Positions 1 through 11,334 are shown, counted from the first letter of the stretch. The stretch is DNA of 64,000 nt from Centrapalus pauciflorus (GCA_020465985.1 JAANYP010004774.1:209020-273019), one strand, 5' to 3'. The notes: generated from the sequence alone by a model not told the origin. Translations and numbers: made by a program.

Positions 1-354
1 AATATAATCCACTTTTAAATTCAAACAAAATCAAATCAAACAAAATCTAATACTCTACTAACTTATTAATTAAATCTATCCAAATATAATATAATCCACT
101 TTTAAATTCAAATCAAATCAAACAAAATCCAATAATCTACTAACTTATTAATTATAAGATAATATAATAAAATTTTAAAAAATATATAAGAAAATAATTA
201 CTCTTCGTATATATTTAGAAATATACAAAATTAATAGGTCATAATAAATAATAATATCACCTTATATACTTTTCTTTAAAAAATAATATTTATATCTTTA
301 TCTTTTTATTATATATATTAAAAATATCCACGTAATACGCGGGTAATAAACTAG
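1..354 (+). mobile_element. Helitron-type element, 3' part
   Basis: The right end is a short hairpin (CACGTAATACGCG) followed by GGTAATAAACTAG, with T as the next base. A subterminal hairpin, a CTAG terminus and insertion before T are the Helitron 3' hallmarks. The same end closes a related element at 34143. The 5' end lies outside the window. Within it, about 86 bp is tandemly duplicated (roughly 1-80 and 81-165, both containing CCACTTTTAAATTCAAA). There is no coding capacity, so it is non-autonomous. Confidence 0.7.
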
Positions 355-496
355 TATTTAACCAAAAGAGTGTATTGGGTTTCTTGAAGTGTAAGCGAAT
401 AAATGCAATATTTCGGATCCACTGATCTAAACAACCCCAAATGTAACAAACTAACAATAATAGAATTATTACTTTATTATAGTAATTTAGTATATA

Positions 497-807
497 CTAG
501 GTTATTACCCATGTATTACATGGGGTTAACTTTAGAAATTGATATTTATATATATGTATAATATAATAATTATATGAATAATAAAATTTGATTAATTTTA
601 GATAGTTAGTTATTAAATTAATCCATATTAAATTTACATAGATTTGATTTGCTTTAAAATTTAAAAATAAATAAAATCAGTAAATGACGTGGCAAAAGGA
701 GAGAGCGACATGTGGCAAATTAAATGAGAGGATGCCATGTGGCAAATTAAATGAGAGCTTGCCATGTGGCATTTAGTTACTCTTTTAATAGTATAGATAG
801 AGATAGA
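497..807 (-). mobile_element. Non-autonomous Helitron upstream of the bHLH gene
   Basis: Read on the minus strand it begins TCTATCTCTATCTATAC after an A and ends with a hairpin (CCATGTAATACATGG) then GTAATAACCTAG before a T, as Helitrons do. It is related to the element at 20073-20343, sharing the ends and the ACATGTGGCAAAT motif. It stops about 375 bp before the bHLH start codon, so it sits in that gene's upstream region. The exact 5' end is ambiguous by a few bases because of the GATA-like repeats. Confidence 0.65.
705..785. repeat. 27-bp tandem repeat, three copies, with CATGTG cores
   Basis: CATGTG occurs at 709, 736 and 763, exactly 27 bp apart, each followed by GGCA and, in the first two copies, AATTAAATGAGAG. 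The array is inside the Helitron at 497-807 and about 400-475 bp upstream of the bHLH start codon. CATGTG is an E-box variant and a NAC-type core. A regulatory role is inference. Confidence 0.75.
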
Positions 808-858
808 TATATAACATATAAATTTATCAAAATAAATTAGTATTTTTACGAAACACAC

Positions 859-864
859 CACGTG
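859..864. promoter_or_regulatory. G-box CACGTG in the bHLH gene promoter
   Basis: The perfect palindrome CACGTG, in context CCACGTGGC, lies about 165 bp upstream of the TATA-like element and just downstream of the Helitron edge. G-boxes bind bHLH and bZIP factors, so the gene could be autoregulated or light/hormone responsive. That is inference. Confidence 0.5.
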
Positions 865-1023
865 GCAGTCATGTCAGTGATACCCCACTGCCCATGGCTG
901 TCTCTATGGTTTTCCCTACCTCCATCCTCCCTATTTATTCCGGCCACCTGTGTCAATCTCCGGCAGTCTTTGTCACACCCTCCGACGACCTTTCCCCACT
1001 TCTCTTTCCCCTCATTCTATTTC

Positions 1024-1031
1024 TATATATA
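1024..1031 (+). promoter_or_regulatory. TATA box of the bHLH gene
   Basis: TATATATA in a CT-rich stretch, about 150 bp before the start codon at 1183. The transcription start would be near 1055-1065, giving a 5' UTR of roughly 120 bp. Confidence 0.55.
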
Positions 1032-1182
1032 CCCCACCTCCCTCCACCCCTAATTGTCCTCCCATTTTCTCTTTCACACACACACATTATTGCTTATTCA
1101 TAAAAACTAGAATCAACGGATCTCAATTCCATTTTTTAATTGGTTTCCAATTTACAATCCCCATTTAAAATCTTGATTCACA

Positions 1183-3404
1183 ATGAACGGAGTTTCGCCG
1201 GAGATGATGCTACACTGTCACCATAACAACAACGTCCACGGCGGCGCCGACGTGAGTGTGTTCGAAAGACAACAAGCAAGATTGAAGTGGCAACAACAGC
1301 AGAGTGTTTTCAATGGGAACTTTGTGATTAAACCCGACCCGGGTATGCAAAACGGGTGGCCTGATTTCAGTGATGGGTGTGATGTTCAGTTTCCATCATT
1401 AATGGTGGATCAAAGAATCTTGCAGAAAAACTCAAATTCTGCTTCATTGTCACCCAAGAAAAGGAAACCCCATGAAAATCAGAAGCTAAAGGTTGAATCT
1501 TTATTCAACATTTTCATAAAAAGATTCATAAAAAGTAGAGCAATATTCATATGTTGTGATGGGTTACAACTTTTCAGGTGATTTCAGAAGAAAATGGTGT
1601 CAAAGAGAAGAAGATCAAAGGGTGTTTTGAAGAAAATTCTGTAGAAACTTCACCCAAAGATAAACCAAAGGATACAAAAGCTCAAAAACAAGATTACATT
1701 CATGTTCGAGCTCGTAGAGGTCAAGCAACCGATAGCCATAGTTTGGCCGAACGAGTACGTAATTCATTTAGGCCATGTTTGTTTAGGTCATTATCCATTA
1801 AGAACTAAACAAACAATCCCTTAATCCGTTTCATTTCATCTCTAACAAACTGCATTTCATATAAAAACGAAACATGTAACAAACTATTGGAATTTTTGAA
1901 AAAAAAAGTAACTTATTGCTTTTAGTGTTTTTCAGACACCTTTAACCTTAGTGAAATATTTTTATTTAAAAAAAAAACAAAAGTTAACCTTTTAAAAATA
2001 CTTTGAGTAAGTTGCATATTTTGTTTAAGGCAATACAATATTAGTTGATTATATAACCACCTTATTTTTTTTATACAATTATGATACAATGATTGTTCAA
2101 AAGATATAGCAGAGTCTAAAAGTTTTTTAATTTATGTTCTCATACTAAAACTTAGGAATTAAATTGTAATGTGTATATATATTTATAGGTAAGAAGGGAG
2201 AAGATTAGTGAAAGGATGAAATATTTGCAAGATTTAGTACCTGGATGCAACAAGATCACTGGAAAAGCTGGGATGCTTGATGAAATCATCAATTATGTTC
2301 AATCTCTTCAAAGACAAGTAGAAGTAATAAATTCAATCGAACTCAGATCAGTTTGGTTTTCGATTAATTTCAACTTTCTAAATATAGAAACTTATCGATT
2401 TAGTGATTTGAATTGCTACAGTTCTTGTCCATGAAGCTTGCAACAGTTCATCCAAGAATTAATTTTGACATTGATAACTTGATCACAAAAGAGGTAATTT
2501 AAAATCTTAATAAGATTCATTAAGATATAAGGGTCTGTTAATTTGTAGCTGAAAATTGACATTATCATATCATCAGATGTTTGAAGTTTCGGCACTCGGG
2601 TATTCTTCAGAGATGGCTAATTCTGCATATTTTCAATTGAATTCGTTACTAGAAATGGGAACCAACCCGATCGACATGTTAAGAAGAAGTACTGCTGCTG
2701 GCACTCCACTTTCAATCCCAGAAACATTAGTCGTTTCATCCTGTTTCAACGTAAATTTCCTCTTTCATTCTTTCCATTGCATAGAACTTTTTATCCGAAC
2801 AACAAGCAAGCAAGATTCTCATGAAATATTCGATCTCGGTTTTCTTGCAGCAAATCCAGCCGACTGTAACATGGGATTCTGATCTACAGAATCTATACAA
2901 AATGGAATTTCAACAAGAATTATCAAAGACACCATATCAATCCCAGAAATTTACAGGTATGAAAAGAAAGAAGTAAATTAACACCCAATAAAACAGACCC
3001 ACAAAAAATTAAATGATAAAAAATGGGTCCAAGCTCACATTTTCGGACCAAGAAAGTTGCTTTTTGGGCAACTTTGTTTTAAACAAATATGATCAAAATT
3101 TCAGGGTTCTCAAGACCCATTTATAAACAAAAGGGATCATGCACTCTTTAGCACAAAAAAGTTGTCATTTTTAATCAAGATTTCTTGAAAATTTGGGTTG
3201 TCAAGAACCCATTTTTAACAAAAGGGATCATGCACTTTTTAGCACAAAAAAGTAGTCATTTTTAATCAAGATTTCTTGAAAATTTCAGGGTTGTCAAGAA
3301 CCCATTTTTAACTAAAGGGATCATGCACTTTTTAGCACAAAAAAGTTGTCATTTTTAAGCAACATTTCTTGATTGTTTTTTCAGGAATGAAGGAAGCAAT
3401 TTGA
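1183..3404 (+). CDS. bHLH transcription factor (CIB/BEE-like, bHLH74-type)
   Basis: Seven coding exons can be joined in frame with GT-AG introns: 1183-1491, 1578-1754, 2189-2323, 2422-2493, 2577-2750, 2851-2956 and 3385-3404, giving 330 residues. The DNA-binding domain spans about 148-207 and begins RARRGQATDSHSLAERVRR. The H157-E161-R165 triad is that of E-box/G-box binders. The helix-loop-helix contains LVPGCNKITGKAGMLDEII and leads into a FLSMKLATV leucine stretch. The RARRGQAT...SLAER signature is typical of Arabidopsis subfamily XII factors (bHLH62/74/78, CIB, BEE), which act in the nucleus in growth, brassinosteroid or blue-light responses. The C-terminal SDLQNLYKMEF segment also occurs in that group. 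The N-terminus is Asn/Gln/His-rich and unconserved. The terminal exon is only 20 nt; if intron 6 is retained, translation ends at 2976 with a different short tail. Exact orthology is uncertain. Confidence 0.88.
3095..3384 (+). repeat. About 92-bp tandem repeat forming the last bHLH intron
   Basis: Three copies begin near GGGTTcTCAAG at 3104, 3195 and 3288, a spacing of 91-93 bp. Each includes GGGATCATGCAC and CACAAAAAAGT. Each unit ends like the functional acceptor region (ATTTCTTG...TTTCAG), so copies 1 and 3 start with decoy acceptors AATTTCAG|GG near 3103 and 3287. The real acceptor is at 3383-3384. Confidence 0.8.
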
Positions 3405-4660
3405 AAGATGGAGATGTACACTAAAAGATCCAATTGAGGAATTCTTTTGGCAATGATTAATTAATCCTAAATGTATTCATTAGTCATTTTCAGTGTATAT
3501 ATACGTATATGTAAGCATTATTCTAGAGACAGATAACAAGAATTCGGAATTCTTTAATACAAAGAACGTTGCTGTTTTCTACATTAGGAGGTAAACGAAA
3601 TGATACGGATAAGGATATTTAAGAAAAAAAAAACATAAATGGCCTACAAATCGCAACTATGAATGTGACATGTCGATATTTTTGATCATTGAATATAAAT
3701 GCAGTGAGCCCACGACAAACCCGAAAGTAACAACTCATATGGGACCATAATAGACGTTTTTCGACGGTGACATCAAGCAATAAATGATGTCTGCTTGCTG
3801 GAAATAGTTTACAATCAACTTACACTATGAATTATGTTCATGCTTCACATTGGTCGGATCAGAATCGGTTTAAATTGAACACAAAGGGCCATCTTTGAAC
3901 GCTGGTCACTAGACAATATTACTGATTGATGCTAGATGTTTATATTTAGTCACCCTGAAACGATAACTGCGTAAGAATTGGCCTTCAAATCGACATCAAT
4001 CTTGTGCAAAAGTAAGCATGAGTTGAAGGAGATTAAACGCTACATCGCGAGACTACGTTGAGACATCTTTTACTGTTTCTTTCATAATAGAAAGAAACCG
4101 AGGTCCATGAATGTCTGCCATGAGACCAAACAAGATAGAATAACTGAAATTTGTGGGAATTTAACTTTTAAGGTTGAAACTCATTAAGTTTATTTATGAA
4201 TCAATCAATTACCTAACAACCATCTCCTTGAAGACAAAATTTACCACCTATATTTACAACTTCCTACACTTAATTTGTCAAAAAGTTTACCTTTTTTTTT
4301 TTTTTTTCACCTTTTAAAGTAATGAAGTTTAGTACAATAAAAAAAAGAAGCAAACATTCACCTTTTATCATTCAAGATAATAATAAAAATAAAAGTTCGA
4401 TTATCTTAAACGAGAAAAGAAGATAAAATATGCTATTTTAAATGAAAAAAATTGACCTTTATATGATAAAACCATAAAATTTATTTTCTTCTTTTTCGTA
4501 AATAAACCTAAAAGTAAACTAAAAATTAGATAGCTTTTCTATCGTAAATAAACTTAGTTTATGATTATTTTTAATAATAACTAATGAAACTTGATCACCA
4601 TTTTTGATAATTAACCCATAAAAAACTCCAATGATCATTTTAGTAATTCTTGAAATCATG
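3405..4660. other. 3' UTR of the bHLH gene, then intergenic
   Basis: The 3' UTR probably runs to about 3550, through the AATGTATTC/TGTATATATACG region. Beyond that no open frame, transposon terminus or RNA gene was recognised. The stretch at 4280-4310 is a poly-T run. Confidence 0.5.
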
Positions 4661-4674
4661 AACATGTACCACCT

Positions 4675-4848
4675 GCAATTTTTCCGCAACAAATTTGTCT
4701 TGCAGAATGTCTGATCCGAAATAATCACTGTTGAGCAACTAAGATCCGTGAACTTGATTACGCAATTTTTCCGCAACAAAGTTGTCTTGCCGAGTGTCTG
4801 ATTCGAAATAATCACTGTTGGGGCAATTAAAAATCCGTCAACTTGATC
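4675..4848. repeat. 87-bp direct duplication
   Basis: GCAATTTTTCCGCAACAAA starts at 4675 and again at 4762. Both copies continue through TTGTCTTGC, GTGTCTGAT/ATGTCTGAT, CGAAATAATCACTGTTG and a shared AAxATCCGT...AACTTGAT. The copies differ by several substitutions, so the duplication is not recent. Confidence 0.7.
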
Positions 4849-5238
4849 TTCGAGTTGCTTAAGAGATGCAGCTTTCGATCGTTTTCGAGCTATATGTTAA
4901 AAAGGACAGGAAGATCTGGTCTCATCCAAAACAAGATTTTGTTGACCCTCTTTGTATTCTTGAAGGCGATTGACCATGATACCTTTTTCACCCAAGCCCC
5001 ACCACACCTACAGGAACAATTTTGTACCTTCTTCAAAATCATCATTTTCTTTGATACCGGAAAAAACCACATACGAGTTACCGTTGTAAACCGAGACTCA
5101 GGAAACACATTACAAGTCATGAACCGAACATCATACCTGTTACAACTAAGGAAAGATGGGCATAACACAGTTTACATGAATAATAAAATCCACAAAGATC
5201 CTGTTTACTTGAAACTCAAATGTGCAATCTTTATGTAA
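4843..5238 (+). other. Unrecognised open frame, 131 codons
   Basis: An uninterrupted frame starts just inside the second copy of the 87-bp duplication and ends near 5238. The GC content of 4850-5220 is higher than its surroundings, which is why it is listed. No domain or family was recognised, and the opposite strand is also open for 92 codons. It may be a decayed gene fragment. No function is proposed. Confidence 0.2.
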
Positions 5239-5509
5239 TTCGTATGCGTGTTTTGCTCATCAATGCATAATTTATCGATTGCACATCTGCATGATTATAC
5301 TTGTATGCTTACAATCGTATGAATGACACTAATATCATTTAACAGTTAAATTATGGGTATCTGAAGTTATACTTATAAGAACCTGTTAGGGTTGGAATTT
5401 GTTACTAGAGAAGAATTTTTGAAAAACAACATCAATACATCATCACTCTTGTTTTTACAGGATCAACCATTCAAATCTAAATATTCCGTATTTTGATAAA
5501 TACCATCCT

Positions 5510-6592
5510 TCAGTCTGCTCGAGACCCGCCACTGCTGCTACCTGCTGATGATGATGATTTCTTCCCACCGTATTTCTGTTGTCACAACAAATATTAGCAC
5601 AGGATAAAGTAAAATAACTTTCATTATAATCAAGAAAATGGAATGGTAAGCGTTTAAGTTTCGTACTAACCTGCTTTCCGATGTTGAAGGGGATGTACTT
5701 GTATTTGATCATGTGCATGATCTGGCGCTTCATTGTCAGGGTGAACAGCACAAACCAGTAACAAAGTAGGATCGGCCAGAACACAGGAACATCAAACATC
5801 GAAAAGAAGGTCATCAGAATTGATACGATGAAAGCCTTCGTGATGGCGTACCTTTATGTTCAACCATCAAAATAATACGAGATTAGCGACTTACAGAAAA
5901 AGAGAAGGGGTGGAGAGAGTGCATTCGCATTCAACAAGTCAACTTTCAATAGGAAGATCATGTAAACAAGAAGTTATTAGACTACAGATCTAACATTATG
6001 TTGTAATCCAATCAATTTAAATAAGCATTTAATATAAAAAAATGTAAGTTCAATGAGACGATGAACTCAGGCTGAAAGAAAAACAGAGAAATGAGAACCA
6101 AAAAATGTATCCTACAATTAGATAACTAGAGGCTGCAGCAAATAACCATATGGGGTCCTAACTCCTAAGGACCAGCTAAAGCACTATATATTCAAGCACC
6201 CAAAAAGCTGAAGAAAGAAGAAATGTGAAAGTGTGAAACTAGTACCAGAACTTGAATTCAGGCAGACGTCGAATGAAAGGCTTGAACTCATCTGAGCCTT
6301 TTGTAGGTAGCAAGGGACCATCTGCCGGATCCACTTCAGGGTCAACCAACGGCGACAAAAACCCAATCAACAAATTGAGTATGTAGATTCCCAGACCATA
6401 AGTAATAATGTAGAATCCTTGAACATGAAAAATACGCAGGGCAAAGAGAAATGCCAAGGTTCCTGTCCCAATCCATCGATAGACTGCATGTGGAGTAGAT
6501 TTATCTAGGTAATGCTGGAAAAGCCTTGAGAACTGCCTCCATTGATCCAAAGTCGCTGATGAGGCACTATTACCCCCTCCAACATCCTCCAT
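5510..6592 (-). CDS. RER1: RER1 protein, Golgi-to-ER retrieval receptor
   Basis: Three coding exons on the minus strand, 6592-6246, 5851-5671 and 5575-5510, join with GT-AG introns to encode 197 residues, the usual plant RER1 length. Family signatures include HAVYRWIGT, GFYIITYGLGIYILNLLIGF, LSPLVDPE, GSDEFKPFIRRLPEFKFWY, DVPVFWPILLCYW and MIKYKYIPF. Four membrane segments are evident: around residues 40-60 and 62-84 in exon 1, and two in exon 2. RER1 sits in the cis-Golgi membrane, binds transmembrane segments of escaped ER proteins and returns them in COPI vesicles. The cytosolic tail starts KYGGKK and is Ser/Gly-rich, as in Arabidopsis RER1A/B. The start is the ATG directly before EDVGGGN; upstream sequence contains a 5' UTR intron. 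The gene looks intact. Which RER1 paralogue it is cannot be told from the sequence alone. Confidence 0.93.
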
Positions 6593-7745
6593 AGAATTTT
6601 ACCTCACAACCTAAACCGTAAACATCACAAATACAATCCAGATAAGCAGAAATCAACAGTTGTTTACATGAATAGATGGTCTTCCAAAACTCAAGGCATT
6701 CCAACTTTACATGAATTACTATGAGGGTATTTGGGATGCACATTCTGAAACTGATCATTTAATATCTGCGGCTTGAAGTTGCAATAAGGTTTTAATGTTT
6801 CAATAAACAGATTCCACTTCCACTAAAAATAATTTACACGTACAGTAATCAGCTTCACACCAGCTGCAATACAATTGATTATCAAAGGGTAAAATCAAAT
6901 TACCTATATACACCATTAACCTACATTGAGAGACTTCTCTCTCATTTCACAAGATACCTCTTATTTCTTCACAAAACTTGACATTTTATCTATTAGTACT
7001 TTTAATAATAAGAAATGTTAAAAAACTCGAACAACTAATGAACTAATACAAATCCAAATGTCACATCTAAAACACATTTTAATACAGCTGATAATCTGAT
7101 CCTAGTTATGAAGCAAAATCCCCTAAATGTAGCTTAAAATTGGGGTAATAAAAGCAAATAAGAGCTTACATAAAAATAACTTGTACCAACTAATTCAAAT
7201 TATTAGAATGCTATTCATCAAGCCAAGAAAAAACATTATCTTCCTAGTATTATTCTTGCATTTCCACGTCAGGAATGCATATGTAGTATTCACATTTGGA
7301 TCTCTTTAAAAACTTCCTCCCGATTCACTAAGAACCGAAACCAGTTTCATAAGGTTAGATCACTCCATACGTCAATGATCGAACAAAAGCTTTTAGGAAC
7401 ATTGGAGGTGTTAATGTGTCATCCATTGCAAAAATCAAACCAAAAAACAAAAATCAAGAAACGATTTCTAAAATTAAAGCAAAATAAACGCAATTAAGAA
7501 GCAGATCTGAAGTAATACATCCAGATTTACAAACATAAAGTTGGAAATCGCGAAGACATGTGGGAATAGACCAAAAACACTAGGGTTTAAACATACAATC
7601 AGTCGATAAGCACAAAGTTCCTGAAATTTTAAAAAAAAAAGTGTGGTAAAGTACTTACCTCCGATGACAGAGGATCCGGTGAAATTGGTCGGAGGAAAAA
7701 GTGGAGGATCGAATTGAGATATTTGTTGTGACAAGAGGAGGGAGG
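6593..7745 (-). other. 5' UTR of RER1 with a leader intron
   Basis: On the minus strand a consensus donor, AG|GTAAGT, lies at 7659/7658. It follows a GC-richer stretch (7660-7745) typical of a 5' UTR. An acceptor, GGTTTTAG-like, lies at about 6612/6611, so the leader intron would be about 1.05 kb and the second UTR exon about 18 bp before the ATG. Leader introns of this type often boost expression of housekeeping genes. Transcript support is not available here. Confidence 0.55.
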
Positions 7746-9461
7746 TCGTCGATTTTTCTCAGATGGGGCGTTAGGATCGGTGGTGGCTGCCGTGACCGTT
7801 TATCTCTTTTATTCTCTATTTACATTTACACCCCCTGAAGTTTTTGCTCACACGTGTAAAATTTAAACCCTTACAAAAAACATTTTTTGTTACTGCTTGC
7901 TAGCTGCTTTTGCATTTAACCAAAATGGGACCAGAATGAATTAAAGTTGAAAATATACAATAACGAATAATAAATTATATTAATTATAACTAGTTTGGGT
8001 CTAATAAATTATATAAATTAAAACTAGTTTGGTTCTGGCTTAAAATTGGTTCTGGATAATCGTTCAACACTTTGCTCTAACTCTCTAATTACACAATCCC
8101 TAATCCGTGTTCGTTTGGTGGACCTGCATCATTAAAATTACCACGCATGGCCTCCGATTTTGTAGGGTCTCACAATCGTAAAAATGATAGAAGTATCAAA
8201 AGAAGTATCTTGAATATTAATTTTTCATTGATCATTAATTCGTATAATTTAAGCATATTATATATCATTATAGAATTCTCATTGAATATACAAACATAAA
8301 AAATTTGTCATTCACGACATCTAATGTATATATTGAAACTCAATTGCAAAATGAGTTATCTACTATTTAAATTTTTCGTAACTAAGGGCCTATATCGTAA
8401 GCATATGTACAGGTCTTCTAAAATCCATGGGACAGCCCTGAAATTAGACGGAACAAATGATTCATTAAGATCCAGTACACTGCAACCAGAAAACGACCAT
8501 GTGTGCTATCATTAGTAAGATGCTTTTTAACATAACGTCATGGAGAACCTTGGAAAGCAACATAATTTGTAGCAATGAACAAACGTTTGTACACATTTAT
8601 TTGTTGCATATACTGCTTAATTAAGTGTAGTTACTCCACTCGTTTTTGGACCTAGATTACATGTGGGATTGGTACATTTATGTCATACCATTCATCTTTG
8701 TATATGTTATATAGTTAATGTAAACAAATTTTTATGCAATTTGAAGTTAAATCATCAAAAAAGAATATTGCATCTCATTACGTGTTTCTTTTTTAAAAAG
8801 GTGGGAAGGGTATGTCACAAATTATTCGTAAAAGACCATTCGGATGAAAACTATGTAGCAAGCACCTTTCAAAGATGTTGAATCTATAAAAATGTGAATG
8901 TTGCTCATCTGTAAAAAAGATAAATAGAAATACAAGAAATGATAAAGGTAATATTAAATTTTATTTTAGACACCTACGTTGCAACGTAAGTTAACTGATA
9001 GTTGAGTACTTTCAGGGACATTCCAGGGTAGAGGAAGAAGAAATTTTCTCCCTAACCCGAAAGCTACAACAATAGTATAAGACTATACACAATTTTGACT
9101 TGACATAATCTGCTTGGCATTAGACTTGTTGACCAACTCAATTGATTCTTTGTATGACATTTATTTCTTGATTATTTACATTTGTTAGCCACTTGCAAAT
9201 TAAGACATGAGAATCCTCACCGAGATCGGTAGGCCGATAGACTAAAGTCCGTTGGAACTACTTGGTACTTTTTTTTTTTGGGGGTTGTTTGCGAGATCTC
9301 AACTAGAAATTGATAGCATTTGAAATACCCAACCTAATTTATAGAAAATTTTCTCGAAGTTCTAGTAGTGTACTTGAATAAGATACGAGCTAATTAAATT
9401 TTTTCTTAAAAAATATCATTAAGCCAACCCCGTCAAACATCAAAGTTATCAGAGTATCTAA
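7746..9461. other. Intergenic: RER1 promoter side and AT-rich DNA
   Basis: The promoter of RER1 should lie at about 7750-8000. A short direct repeat (AAATTATAT...AACTAGTTTGG) occurs at about 7970-8035. Apart from an hAT-like fragment at 8310-8440, no gene or element boundary was recognised. Confidence 0.5.
8310..8440 (-). mobile_element. Truncated hAT-like MITE
   Basis: The reverse complement starts CAGGGCTGTCCCATGGATTT and continues with a CCTGT...TATAGGCCCTTAG pattern. This matches the start of the complete hAT-like element at 10001-10341 (CAGGTCAGCCTCATGGATTT). The other terminus was not found, so the element is probably truncated. Confidence 0.45.
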
Positions 9462-9475
9462 ATGCAGAATTACAA

Positions 9476-9696
9476 AAAAATTTTTTGAACGGCTGGTGTG
9501 GTGGTTATCGCCTAGGCCCAAGTGCCGACAGATCCCGGTTCGATCCCCACCACAATCTCCTAGTTAAATTAAAATCTCCATAGTTAGATTAGTTCACCTG
9601 AAGGGAAAAACCCCAAAATCCGCCTCTAGTGAGGATCGAACCCGGGTAACAACCCTTCCCAAACCTCTTATGGAAACTTGGCTTGCCCTGGTGGTT
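9476..9696. mobile_element. SINE-like element with two convergent tRNA-type B boxes
   Basis: A 14-bp direct repeat (TGCAGAATTACAAA) at 9462-9475 and 9697-9710 flanks the unit, so it is a target-site duplication. The left part resembles a pol III promoter: an A-box-like TGGTGTGGTGG near 9494 and a perfect B-box core GGTTCGATCC at 9537-9546. On the opposite strand the same B-box core is read from 9642 to 9633, inside CCCGGGTTCGATCCTCAC. Long TSDs and tRNA-like heads are SINE features. The inverted pair suggests a composite or an unusual family. No acceptor stem could be paired, so it is not a functional tRNA gene. Confidence 0.6.
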
Positions 9697-9710
9697 TGCA
9701 GAATTACAAA

Positions 9711-9992
9711 TGATAGTACTTATAATTACATGTCGATGATTGATAAAATGGTCTATCCAACTTAAACACCAAGGATTGACATGAGTATAAATTGCATGGT
9801 TGGAAAAACTACTATAATTCAATTTCAAAAACATCAAGCTCTCATTCTATTTCAAGATTCTTTTAGTGGTCAAGTTTGGAGGCTTCTCACAGCCCAAGGG
9901 CCAAGGCATGACATCTTATTACAACTGGGAATAGCAAATTGTGCATGTTTTAGTGTTTTTATATATTTAGGCAATTGAATTATGGGTATTTT
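9711..9992. other. No gene recognised
   Basis: This is AT-rich sequence between the SINE-like element and an hAT MITE. An open frame of 65 codons at 9781-9978 has no recognisable features. Confidence 0.4.
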
Positions 9993-10000
9993 AATACATG

Positions 10001-10341
10001 CAGGTCAGCCTCATGGATTTTAGAGGCCCTGTGCTTGTGATTACAACATAGTCCCTTAAGTATTTTAAATAGTAAATTGGTCATATTGAGACTCAATTTT
10101 AATAGGTAAAGTCGAGTTCTTGAATAACAAAAAAACTTATTAGTGAGAATAAAATAAATAATACGAATCAAATTGAATTTGACATGAATTCCATTTTAAC
10201 GCACCGATACACAACGTATACATGTCAAATACAGAAATTTTTTGTTGGTCTAAATTTAGATCTTTATTATAACTGTGAGGCCCTACGAAATTGGGGGCCC
10301 TGTGCGGTCGAGCCTTTCGCACACCCTAAAAGCCACCCCTG
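10001..10341. mobile_element. hAT-type MITE, 341 bp
   Basis: Terminal sequences CAGGTCAGCC and CCACCCCTG are imperfect inverted repeats. The 8-bp direct repeat AATACATG occurs immediately on both sides (9993-10000 and 10342-10349), the hAT TSD length. It shares the GGCCCTGTGC motif with the elements at 31287 and 37390. It is non-coding. Confidence 0.75.
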
Positions 10342-10415
10342 AATACATGTGTATGTGAGTGTACGCATATGCATAGATTATGTTTTGTAAATTAGTAATC
10401 AAAATGTTTATAAAA

Positions 10416-10892
10416 GGGATATTTGTGCGAAAAACCTTTAAGTTGGACAATTTTTGTGATTAATACATCCAATCATTTTTCATCGCACAAAAAACCTCCT
10501 ATCGGTAAAGTCTCACGGCATTGAGATATTACTGGTTGTATCCAATTGAAAGTAACAGACCATCGCGACAAGTCAACAATGACCACCAAAATTTCGTTGA
10601 AAAAGTAAATATCAACAAATATACACAGATTTGAAGAAAGAAATCGACAAGAAATATGGATTTGAATCATAAAACACAGACAAGTGAGTTTGATGGAGAG
10701 AATGTTCGTCAGAGATGAAAGTTTGGTCAGCAGATTGCAACCGTTTCATCAGGTTGCGAGTCATTTTTATAAGAAAAAAAAACCTCATCCCGATAAATTT
10801 TAGACAGTTTGATGGTTTTTATGCAATTAAAATAATTAAAAATTTTAATCGCAAATATAATCTAACCTATTGGTTTTTTTCGTAAATTTCCA
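10416..10892. mobile_element. Mutator-like MITE, 477 bp
   Basis: The left end GGGATATTTGTGCGAAAAACC pairs imperfectly with the right end (reverse complement TGGAAATTTACGAAAA). Flanking 9-bp repeats TTTATAAAA (10407-10415) and TTTGTAAAA (10893-10901) match at eight of nine positions, the Mutator TSD length. There is no transposase. Confidence 0.45.
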
Positions 10893-10901
10893 TTTGTAAA
10901 A

Positions 10902-11333
10902 CCTACTGTTAGAATATACACAGAGATCGGGTTAATGGCGAATACACCCACACGGCCACACATAGGTGATAGGTCCATGGGTGTAGGAGTCTTGGTAATC
11001 ATGTAGAGGTCGTGGGCCGGGCTCATTAAAAGGAAGAATCACGTTCGGCCCATAATGTAAATTTCAAAACGGGTTTCTTAAATAATAAACTCTGTTAATG
11101 CTAAATAATGCAACAGTATCTATAAATCAACCTTTATACCGAACCATTAAAAAAAAAAAAAGTTGGTTACAGACTTATTGTAATATTATTCATATACCGG
11201 CTCCAAATTTTGCTATGCAAGTTATATATATATTATCATAAGAGAAAAAAGAACGTATCATTATAGGATATAATATATATTCTGTGTTTTGAATGAAAGA
11301 GTGTTTAGGGTTTTCAGTTTTTATTCTGATACG
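10902..11333. other. No gene recognised
   Basis: Intergenic sequence with a poly-A run near 11149-11161. No open frame or element boundary was identified. Confidence 0.4.
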
Positions 11334-11334
11334 A

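Noticed and set aside
9491..9560. Possible tRNA gene
   Set aside because: It has A- and B-box-like motifs but no pairable acceptor stem or anticodon arm, and it lies inside a TSD-bounded SINE-like element.
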